A stretch of DNA of 49,732 bases from Erwinia_E haradaeae_E (GTDB lineage Bacteria; Pseudomonadota; Gammaproteobacteria; Enterobacterales; Enterobacteriaceae), in the NCBI RefSeq assembly GCF_900699015.1, contig NZ_LR217738.1:1-49732 (forward strand), given 5' to 3'. The notes beneath the pieces were generated by a model that ran no database searches, was not told the origin of the DNA, and saw only the letters and a list, made by a program, of their open reading frames with translations. Below, one piece after another: positions 42,543 to 49,732 of the stretch. A program made the translations under genes and the position numbers. Position 1 is the first letter of the stretch. Every line of letters starts with the position of its first letter.

Positions 42543-43844
42543 TTATATAGGTATTGAGGAATCAAAATGCTCAGGATAGTCTAAAGAGCTAGCAATAGCA
42601 TTGATAAGTTGCGCAAGTGATTCTGACGAAATAATATAAGGTGGTATCACATAAATAAGATTTCTGAAAGGGCGAATCCACACACCATGCTCCACAAACC
42701 AATTCTGCAACAACGATATGTTTACAACCCTGGTTACTTCTACTACACCAATAGCTCCTAACACTCGAACCTCTCGAACATTTGGGTGATCTACTAAAGG
42801 CAACAAACCGCTACTTAGTTGAGAAGAGATTGCCATTACACGATGATACCACTCTTTATCTTCAAGTAGAGATAAACTAGCAATCGCTGCTGTACAAGCT
42901 AAGGGATTACCCATAAACGTTGGACCATGCATAAAACAACCAGCATCACTATCGCTAATAATTTCTGCTATATGACGACGAGTTAAGGTAGCAGAAAGCG
43001 TTAATGTACCGCCAGTTAGTGCTTTCCCAAGACATAAAATATCTGGAATAATATTGGCATGATTACAGGCCAACCATTTACCGGTACGACCAAATCCGGT
43101 TGCTATTTCATCTGCAATTAATAGTATTCCATACTGATCACATAAAGTTCGTGCTACACGCAAATACTCAGGGTGATAAAAATACATTCCACCAGCCCCC
43201 TGTACAATTGGCTCCATAATTACTGCTGCTAATGTATTGTGATACAAAGAAAAGAGTGCGGTAAATTCTGCATCATCACCTGTTTGCCAAGTTTCTCCAA
43301 AACGTCTTGCAAGAGTATTAACAAACCGATTAATAGGTAGATAGCTTGAGTACATACTATGCATAGAATTAATAGGATCAGAAACTGACATCGCGCCAAA
43401 AGTATCACCGTGATAGCCTTGACGTAGCGCAAGAAATTCACGGCGAGGATGTCCAGATGCTTGCCAATACTGTAGTGCCATTTTCATAGCAACCTCTATA
43501 GCTACAGAACCAGAATCAGCTAAAAAAACACACTCTAAGTCAGAAGGCATGGATGCAACTAAACGACGACATAACTCTACTGCAGGTGGATGAGTAATAC
43601 CGCCAAACATAACATGCGACATTTTACTAATTTGACTATGCATTGCCTGATTAATTACCGGATGATTATAACCATGAATCGCTGCCCACCAAGATGACAT
43701 GCCGTCGATTAATCGCCGCCCATCTCCGAGAATCAATTGATAACCATTGGCAGAGACAATCGGATAGGTAGGTAGTGGTTTAGTCATCGATGTATAAGGA
43801 TGCCAGACATGTCGTCTGTCGAAATCGAGATCATCAGTCTGCAT
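42543..43844 (-). CDS. bioA: Adenosylmethionine-8-amino-7-oxononanoate aminotransferase BioA, arm B
   Basis: Identical 433-aa copy with PLP Lys274, Asp245 and Tyr17 intact. It is divergent from the arm B bioB through the mirrored 103-bp promoter region, and followed by nupC after 97 bp. Confidence 0.98.
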   Translation of the reverse strand: MQTDDLDFDRRHVWHPYTSMTKPLPTYPIVSANGYQLILGDGRRLIDGMSSWWAAIHGYNHPVINQAMHSQISKMSHVMFGGITHPPAVELCRRLVASMPSDLECVFLADSGSVAIEVAMKMALQYWQASGHPRREFLALRQGYHGDTFGAMSVSDPINSMHSMYSSYLPINRFVNTLARRFGETWQTGDDAEFTALFSLYHNTLAAVIMEPIVQGAGGMYFYHPEYLRVARTLCDQYGILLIADEIATGFGRTGKWLACNHANIIPDILCLGKALTGGTLTLSATLTRRHIAEIISDSDAGCFMHGPTFMGNPLACTAAIASLSLLEDKEWYHRVMAISSQLSSGLLPLVDHPNVREVRVLGAIGVVEVTRVVNISLLQNWFVEHGVWIRPFRNLIYVIPPYIISSESLAQLINAIASSLDYPEHFDSSIPI

Positions 43845-43878
43845 CAGAATATCCTATTAAATAAATTTAAATACATTC

Positions 43879-43911
43879 TGGACAGTGTAGCGACAAACTC
43901 TATACTTACAA
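43879..43911. promoter_or_regulatory. Overlapping divergent bioA/bioB promoters, arm B
   Basis: Mirror of 5822-5854. On the plus strand the bioB promoter reads TGGACA, 16 bp, TATACT; the bioA promoter opposes it. Confidence 0.6.
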
Positions 43912-43947
43912 CTATCTATTTCCTTAAATATTCTATGGGTAACCGTT

Positions 43948-44988
43948 ATGTCAATTTCTCAGCATTGGACCATTGAGCAAACTAGATTATTATTTGACCA
44001 ACCTTTTTTTGATTTGCTTTTTAAAGCCCAACAGGTACATCGTCAGCATTTCACCTCCGGTGAAATCCAAGTTAGTACACTTCTATCGATAAAAACAGGC
44101 GCTTGTCCAGAGGACTGCAAGTACTGTCCGCAAAGCGCGCGTTATAATTCAGGAATTAAAGGAGAGGATCTAATAGAAGTAAAAAAAGTACTTGATGCAG
44201 CACAAAAAGCACGTAAAGCTGGTTCTACGCGCTTCTGTATGGGCGCCGCTTGGAAAAATCCACGTGATCGTGATATGCCGCTACTTGAAGAGATGGTTAA
44301 AGGCGTTAAAGCAATGGGACTTGAGACCTGCATGACCCTTGGAATGCTTAATGAACAGCAAGCACAACGCTTGTCAAAAGCTGGTCTAGATTTTTATAAT
44401 CATAATCTAGATACATCACCAGAATTTTATAAAAATATCATAACTACGCGTAGTTATCAGGATAGACTAGATACACTGAATATTATACGTCAAGCAGGTA
44501 TTAAAGTATGTTCTGGTGGTATTGTAGGCATGGGTGAAAATATTAATGATCGCGCAGGATTATTAGTACAATTAGCTAATTTACCAACACCGCCAGAAAG
44601 TGTGCCTATCAATATGCTAGTTAAAGTATCAGGTACACCACTATCTGATAATGATGATGTCGACCAATTTGATTTTATTCGTACTATTGCTGTAGCACGT
44701 ATTATGATGCCTTACTCTTATATTCGTTTATCTGCTGGAAGAGAGCAAATGAATGAGCAAACCCAAGCACTGTGTTTTATGGCTGGTACTAACTCTGTGT
44801 TTTACGGTTGTAAATTACTCACAACCTCCAATCCAGATGAAGATCATGACTTAAGATTATTTAAAAAACTTGGTCTCACTATCCAGTGTCAAACAATATC
44901 AAAAGGAAATAAAGAGCAAGAAGATAATCTAACAGAGAATTTTCTATCTCTAGATACAGAAAAATACTATAACGCTGCGCGTGAATGA
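43948..44988 (+). CDS. bioB: Biotin synthase BioB, arm B
   Basis: Identical 346-aa copy, with Cys53/57/60 for the radical-SAM cluster and Cys97/128/188 plus Arg260 for the [2Fe-2S] cluster. BioB is a slow enzyme that sacrifices its [2Fe-2S] cluster as sulfur donor, so extra gene dose could matter for a biotin-supplying symbiont (inference). Confidence 0.98.
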   Translation: MSISQHWTIEQTRLLFDQPFFDLLFKAQQVHRQHFTSGEIQVSTLLSIKTGACPEDCKYCPQSARYNSGIKGEDLIEVKKVLDAAQKARKAGSTRFCMGAAWKNPRDRDMPLLEEMVKGVKAMGLETCMTLGMLNEQQAQRLSKAGLDFYNHNLDTSPEFYKNIITTRSYQDRLDTLNIIRQAGIKVCSGGIVGMGENINDRAGLLVQLANLPTPPESVPINMLVKVSGTPLSDNDDVDQFDFIRTIAVARIMMPYSYIRLSAGREQMNEQTQALCFMAGTNSVFYGCKLLTTSNPDEDHDLRLFKKLGLTIQCQTISKGNKEQEDNLTENFLSLDTEKYYNAARE

Positions 44989-45319
44989 GATACAGAGGAA
45001 TAGGATAATTAATAACATATTATATAGCCAGCTTCTTCTATCAGTATAGTATCTGAGATAAACTTTAATGTTTTTATTTTAATGATATTGAAAATCAGTC
45101 TGGATACAAATAGAATAAATAAGTATCGTATCAGTTTTAGTTTAGTATGATTTAAATACCTTCATAATTCTGGTCTTTAGAAACAAATAAAATTTGTTAT
45201 TAATTAATTATTATGATCATAATAATTATTTAGAGATTAATTATTATAACACTTTTATAGACAAGCTATCTAACAAATAGAGAGCCATCTGATCTTGTCT
45301 TCAAGTAGATAGTGAACTT
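44989..45319. other. Gap between bioB and orphan terminator, arm B
   Basis: Mirror of 4414-4744. AT-rich, no gene and no convincing bioB terminator. Confidence 0.5.
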
Positions 45320-45352
45320 AAAATAAAACCGCAGACACCAACTCGTCTGCGG
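45320..45352 (-). terminator. Strong orphan rho-independent terminator, arm B
   Basis: Mirror of 4381-4413, reading leftward: stem CCGCAGAC/GTCTGCGG then TTTTATTTT. No gene precedes it on the minus strand. Confidence 0.85.
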
Positions 45353-47094
45353 CATAGTTAAAAGTCATATTATAGATGACATCCTTCGAGATATAAATAT
45401 GACTGATATAGCAGTTCTTTATTGATTGCTATAGAAAATAAGTCTTAATATTTTATGCTTATCTAATGTTTAGAGAACTTGTAGCGAAAGAATTGTTTAA
45501 AACTAGATCGCTATAGTAGATTAAAATATTATAGTTAATCTAATCTCAAGTCTGAAAATAATTGTTTAATTAATATCGAATTATTTTCCTACTAAACACT
45601 TTCAGTAATAACCAATTTGTAATTGAGAAGAATCGAATAAATATCATCTACTTTCTAATCTTTTTTAACTCTTAGACCTACTCTTAATAGTAAATAGAGT
45701 CAAAAAATAAGATTTATCTGCATAATTTTAAAAAGTTCTTGAAGAATAAAAATATTACTGTTATTAGCCTTTCTATATAGGTAGGATCTATGTTATAAGA
45801 ATAGATAAGTGAACTACATTCCATCTACTAGTTATATCACGATGATAAAATCATCGCATAACATCGTACAGTTCAAACAAATTTTTTGAACTTAGATAGA
45901 TAAATAACAAAATCCACTACCTAGATAAGTTTAATAAATATAAGAGATGGATTACAAAAATATAGAACTTCTTTTTTGTAAATTTTATTGATATAATTTA
46001 TGATCTAATAAGGGTATAATTATTATGTCTAAAATTATCAAAGAATAATAAATAGAGAAGTTTAATAATGTTTAATATATAAACCTATAAGACAAAAAAC
46101 TTTTATTCTTAATTAGATAGATAAAACGAAAAGTTTATTAATGAAAGAGCATGGATCGTCCGCCAAACATTGCTCTAACATATAAACAGAGTATGAAATT
46201 AACTTGGTCTACTAGAATAGGGTCTCGAGCAGATAAAAAAAACTGTCTTCCGATGATTTAATCAGAATCTTTATCAAGAAAAGATCTTGCTGGGAAAAAC
46301 ACTGAACCCTATAAAACGTCATGACATAAGCTAATCCATACTAAAAAGATGAGTGATCTGTTCAATCTCGTCGAAAAAAAATTAAGTTGTTGATTCCACC
46401 CAAAATAGGGATGAAATATTGGTTACACCAGTAGATTTAACCTAACAACACCGTAATATATCGTCTTAATACGATAGTACGTTTAGTATGGGATAATAGA
46501 GAAAGCGGTTATGAATGAACCTGGATCACTTAATTGTTTTTCGTGTTCAATACTCAGAGCAAACATATTAGTCTGTGAAGCTGAATGGCACGAACATACA
46601 GATTAGACACAGACTCTAGTCTAGATCCTAGATATAGATTATGTTTTTAGGAATGACTAAAATAAAATCGGCAATTCTGTATAAGATCAAATATTCCGAT
46701 TCAGATATACGAAGTATGTAAACTAATTAGCTTAAAAGTTATATAAGATAAAATCATGAAGCAAATTAAGTTATAGAGAGAATTATATCTCCACGTATAT
46801 CTAGGTAAAACAACATGGAAATGGTCCTATCTTTAAATAGATAATTAATAAATCTCCATATCCGTTCGTACAATAATATATGTAAGATACGGTAATGGAA
46901 CTGAATTAAGGAAGACTGCGTTGATCAATCCTTGGCTATCTATTGTAATACAATAAAAAAAGTAATTTTAGAATAGATAAAGAGATTGTGCATGTTGTAG
47001 TTGTATTTTAGATTGATCCTAATGTTTAACCGTTTTCTCGGAACAACAAAACAAACTTAATGGATTGGATGTATCCTAAAATCGTCCGGGAGAT
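45353..47094. other. Gene-free region upstream of repA, arm B
   Basis: Mirror of 2639-4380. On this strand, reading toward repA, short open stretches such as the 31-codon frame at 46510-46605 are broken by stops. The region looks like an unassigned pseudogene and holds the second Inc-like hairpin. Confidence 0.5.
46146..46176. repeat. Hairpin with CCGCCAAA loop, second Inc-like element, arm B
   Basis: Mirror of 3557-3587. Read on the plus strand the loop is TCCGCCAAA (46159-46167), the sense carried by the true antisense RNA. A transcript in this direction could pair with the repA leader loop. Confidence 0.45.
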
Positions 47095-47116
47095 GCAACC
47101 ACATTGAAGTGGTTGC
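47095..47116. repeat. Perfect 8-bp hairpin in the repA leader, arm B
   Basis: GCAACCAC (47095-47102) and GTGGTTGC (47109-47116) around ATTGAA, 12 bp before the antisense-target stem. Confidence 0.6.
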
Positions 47117-47123
47117 TCAATGC

Positions 47124-47196
47124 AAAAACCCCTCGATTCTGCGTCAACTTGGCGGAAGAACCAGAGATCGAGGGGTCGTTAGCAGGCTAATGCCTG
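47124..47196 (-). ncRNA. Antisense copy-number/incompatibility RNA, arm B
   Basis: Second copy of the Inc-type antisense RNA. In this arm the target hairpin of the repA leader is on the plus strand: stem 47129-47141 with 47162-47175, and TTGGCGG in the loop at 47149-47155. Both copies make the same RNA, so copy-number control should act on both repA genes in trans. Confidence 0.8.
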
Positions 47197-47202
47197 TAAA
47201 GG

Positions 47203-47231
47203 ATTATAACGAATGCATTTTAAAAAAACAA
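47203..47231 (-). promoter_or_regulatory. Sigma-70 promoter of the Inc antisense RNA, arm B
   Basis: TTGTTT and TATAAT with a 17-bp spacer, on the minus strand. Confidence 0.8.
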
Positions 47232-47263
47232 CCCCTATCCGCCATAAGATTTGGACAGGGTGA
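47213..47263 (+). CDS. RepA leader peptide (RepY/RepB-type), arm B
   Basis: Second copy of the 16-codon leader. On this strand the order is easy to follow: AAAGGA at 47198-47203, ATG at 47213, the pseudoknot partner CCGCCA at 47239-47244, TGA at 47261-47263 overlapping the repA GTG at 47260-47262. Confidence 0.75.
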   Translation: MHFKKTTPIRHKIWTG

Positions 47264-48315
47264 ATGATCATTCTATAACTCTTCAAGAGTCCGGACAATT
47301 GTTATACCGTCAAACACGTCGTGGCGAATCTAATTGTCAGCGTAAAGGGCAGGTCAAAACGCATCGTAATCATCAGCCAAAATTTATCGGCAAAATACCG
47401 CGTGGAATGGCTGCAAAAGTTATGGCTTGTATCAAAAATCATGACTGGCGGCAAAATAGTGATCTTATAGCATTGAGAAAACATGGTTATACACCCTATT
47501 CACGTATATTTGATCGTTCGTATCAACCAAAACCACTTCGAATAACAGCTCGCTCTGAAAGCCGAGAAGCGCTAAGCGCCCTGTCATTAGCCTTAGCAGC
47601 AAACTGTGATTACAGCCCATATAGTAAATATATGTTTGAGGTTATCTTACCTGTAGCAGAAATAGCGCAACGTATGGGAGTTCTACATGTCTATAATAAT
47701 GGGCGCAAGGCATATGACGTATTACTACATGCTTTGCGTGTACTTGAGCAATTAGATTACGTAGTAGTTCACCGTGATCGAGAAAGTGATTCTGGTCAGA
47801 ATAAACCGATGAGAGTCTTCTTAACAGAAAACTTTTTTACCTCACGTGGAATGAATCTTAAAAGTGTTCGTCAATGGTTGTATAAATATCGTCAATGGGC
47901 AACATCAGCAGGCATTGCGGTTTCTTTGCGCAATAAATATGAGCGTCATCAACTTAAAATGGCACGTCTTGGAATTGATATTGATCGTCATCATTCATTA
48001 AAAAATCGGTTAAACAAAATTAAACGTTGGGTTATCAGCCCAGAAATATTTAATGAAAAAGAATCTATCATTGCAAATCTTAATACCTCCGTAATCGCTC
48101 ATAACAAACAACATATATCATCTCAGGATTTAAGTGAAGTACGCTACCAAATGGCTTGGTGGACCTGGTCAGCTAGTGATGCTTGTACACCAATAATACG
48201 ATTAAAATTAGAAAATGCCATTAAGACGGAATTTCCACATCTCTTTAATCATTCTACAAGCACTGAGCAGTATTATCGACTTCTTCTTGAGCGTGCAGGA
48301 ATCCCTCTACCATGA
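47260..48315 (+). CDS. repA: Plasmid replication initiator RepA (IncI/B/L-like), arm B
   Basis: Identical 351-aa copy starting at GTG 47260. It is transcribed toward the outer end of arm B, away from the first copy, so the two presumed origins face each other across the outer flank if the replicon is a circle. Two complete replicons on one molecule in inverted orientation are unusual; the initiator core and control RNAs are intact in both. Confidence 0.9.
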   Translation: MNDHSITLQESGQLLYRQTRRGESNCQRKGQVKTHRNHQPKFIGKIPRGMAAKVMACIKNHDWRQNSDLIALRKHGYTPYSRIFDRSYQPKPLRITARSESREALSALSLALAANCDYSPYSKYMFEVILPVAEIAQRMGVLHVYNNGRKAYDVLLHALRVLEQLDYVVVHRDRESDSGQNKPMRVFLTENFFTSRGMNLKSVRQWLYKYRQWATSAGIAVSLRNKYERHQLKMARLGIDIDRHHSLKNRLNKIKRWVISPEIFNEKESIIANLNTSVIAHNKQHISSQDLSEVRYQMAWWTWSASDACTPIIRLKLENAIKTEFPHLFNHSTSTEQYYRLLLERAGIPLP

Positions 48316-48338
48316 CCTAGCGATTTAAATCGCTAGGT
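48315..48338. repeat. 24-bp perfect palindrome at the repA stop, arm B
   Basis: Mirror of 1395-1418, half-site ACCTAGCGATTT. Confidence 0.7.
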
Positions 48339-48609
48339 ATCTCACTAAATAGATTGCATTATAAACAAATTCTAAACAGGATTTGAATCCCTCCTGCCCT
48401 TCGTATAGAAAAATCTTTTTTTTTATCTTTATCTATACTAGAAATGAGTATTTTAGCTTTCAAAATCAACTTAAAATGAAGAATTTTTTATTTATATTAT
48501 CAGATAACTCTTAAACTTTTCTTAAAAAAAACTAGATTCTTAGATTTTTTATTTTCTTTCATTAATTTCGAACGTTATTCCTGCACAAAACATGCTTTCT
48601 AAAGAAAGA

Positions 48610-48649
48610 CTACCTAAAGCCTTTCAAAGTCTTTAGGTAGATCTTTTTT
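48610..48649 (+). terminator. Rho-independent terminator-like hairpin downstream of repA, arm B
   Basis: Stem CTACCTAAAG/CTTTAGGTAG followed by ATCTTTTTTATC on the plus strand, in line with repA transcription. Confidence 0.7.
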
Positions 48650-48790
48650 ATCTTTAAAAAGAAGAGAGATTCTTATCTAGGAAATCTTCTAGAAATCAGA
48701 AAAATAGAAACTCTTTCTGAGAACACTGAAATAGCTATCAAAGATAAAATGGGGAATGAACTAAAAATTTCTTTAATAAGAGAGATACAG

Positions 48791-48840
48791 TAGAGTGGAA
48801 TAAAGTGGAATAAAGTGGAGTAAAGTGGAGTAAAGTGGAA
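48791..48840. repeat. Five tandem 10-bp iterons, arm B
   Basis: Mirror of 893-942; on the plus strand the unit reads TAAAGTGGAR. The array ends 93 bp from the outer end of the arm. Confidence 0.8.
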
Positions 48841-48933
48841 TTACACATCTCATTATAAAGAAGATGTCTAATTTAATATAAAATGTATTTTTTCTGTAAA
48901 TAGAATTTCATAAATATGTTTTTATTTTTAAAA

Positions 48934-49732
48934 CAATATAAAAATCAATTAATAAAATTGAAGAATTATTAATATCATTAAATTAATTGATTTTAAATAA
49001 ATGAATTGAATAAAAGTATGTTTTAAAAAATTTTCTCAAAATCTCTACTATTTCTATAGTTAAGAAGTTTTTGAGAAAATTATTGATCATTTATCAAATC
49101 ATAAAACAATATCGATAGATATGAATTATGAAATATATATTTATTACTAAATCATATTAGTACTTTTTTTATATTAAATATTTCTTAAAAAGGAGTGATT
49201 GACTTTAAATCATTAAATTTAATATGTAGATCACATCTAGGATGGATCAGATAGAATATATTATCCAAATAAAATATCGTGAATTATTAGTTAAAACATT
49301 TTTGTTTATTTTAAATTTTTTATTGTTTCTATAATCGTCTCTTTTGATATCGATTTTAATTAAATAAATATAATTATGCATTATAATAGATAATATATTT
49401 ATTTAGAATAAATTGATTATTATAAACAGTTTTTATGGTATAAATATATTTATAGATATAAAAGATTTATTATTTACAATAAAATAAAATTTATTTAGAA
49501 AATGAAGTTTTACAATAAAAACAACAATAAATAATGGTAGATCTCCTTATCTAAGAAGACTAGATTATACAATCTAATTGTTAATAACTAATTTATAAAA
49601 ATATATTTAATCAATATTTAAATTTATAAATATGCTTTGATTATAAAAAGATTTTGTCTATATTTCAATCAATATATTATTAAAATAATATTGAATTTTC
49701 ATATAATAACAAGATCTTAATAAATCTTTGAC
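48934..49732. other. Outer unique flank, right (no gene)
   Basis: AT-rich DNA outside the repeat with no gene. It contains two stem-loops with 13-bp perfect arms: 48941-48953/48982-48994 (28-nt loop), only 8 bp outside arm B, and 49029-49041/49069-49081 (27-nt loop). It is not homologous to the left flank. Confidence 0.6.

Larger units (their letters stand above)
28011..48933 (-). repeat. Inverted repeat arm B (20,923 bp)
   Basis: Mirror of 800-21722. Its gene order from inside out is recombinase, nuc, ibp, nupC, bioA, bioB, repA. No coding difference from arm A exists in any of the seven proteins. It abuts the palindrome at 27979-28015 on its inner side and an inverted repeat (48941-48953/48982-48994) just outside its outer end. 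Confidence 0.95.
48316..48933. other. Putative replication origin / cis region, arm B
   Basis: Mirror of 800-1417. It holds a weak DnaA-box-like TTATAAACA (48359-48367), the terminator hairpin (48610-48640) and the iteron block (48791-48840). No gene. Confidence 0.45.

Noticed and set aside
800..48933. Composite transposon or IS-mediated origin of the inverted repeat
   Set aside because: No transposase or terminal inverted repeats with target duplication at any of the four arm ends; the serine recombinase is not accompanied by a Tn3-type transposase.

Overview
The window looks like a plasmid, or a plasmid-derived replicon, from a host-restricted gammaproteobacterial endosymbiont of an insect (Enterobacterales). 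The DNA is extremely AT-rich and only about 28% of it is coding. Every recognisable protein is close to an enterobacterial one: BioB, BioA, NupC, IbpA-type heat-shock protein, Nuc-type phospholipase D, ApbE, GpmA, and an IncI/B/L-like RepA. I cannot name the species from sequence alone.

The dominant fact is architecture. Positions 800-21722 and 28011-48933 form one inverted repeat of 20,923 bp per arm, with position p in arm A equal to 49733-p in arm B. All gene pairs obey this relation exactly, as do all non-coding stretches I compared, so the arms appear identical and free of indels. The arms enclose a 6,288-bp unique region (21723-28010) and are flanked by unrelated AT-rich sequence (1-799 and 48934-49732). 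The layout resembles a plastid genome or the yeast 2-micron plasmid: two large inverted repeats separating unique segments. The window is centred exactly on the repeat, so the true extent of the outer unique region is unknown.

Each arm, from the outer end inward, carries: a block of five 10-bp direct repeats and a presumed origin region; repA with a short leader peptide, an antisense RNA and a pseudoknot-type control region; a second hairpin resembling the antisense target; the divergent pair bioB/bioA with overlapping promoters; nupC; a long gene desert; a small heat-shock gene (ibp) with a sigma-32-like promoter and a strong terminator; another desert; a secreted Nuc/phospholipase D; and a serine recombinase close to the inner end. 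The unique centre holds apbE and gpmA plus a cluster of long perfect palindromes about 100 bp from the symmetry axis.

Functionally the cargo suggests vitamin supply and maintenance. BioA and BioB are two of the four late biotin steps (BioF and BioD are not in this window and would have to be elsewhere). NupC imports nucleosides, GpmA is a glycolytic enzyme, ApbE flavinylates periplasmic electron-transport proteins, and the heat-shock protein protects against aggregation. The inverted repeat doubles the dose of the biotin, nucleoside, chaperone and replication genes relative to apbE and gpmA. The most interesting hypothesis is that the recombinase, the duplicated replicon and the identical arms together form an isomerising or self-homogenising plasmid.
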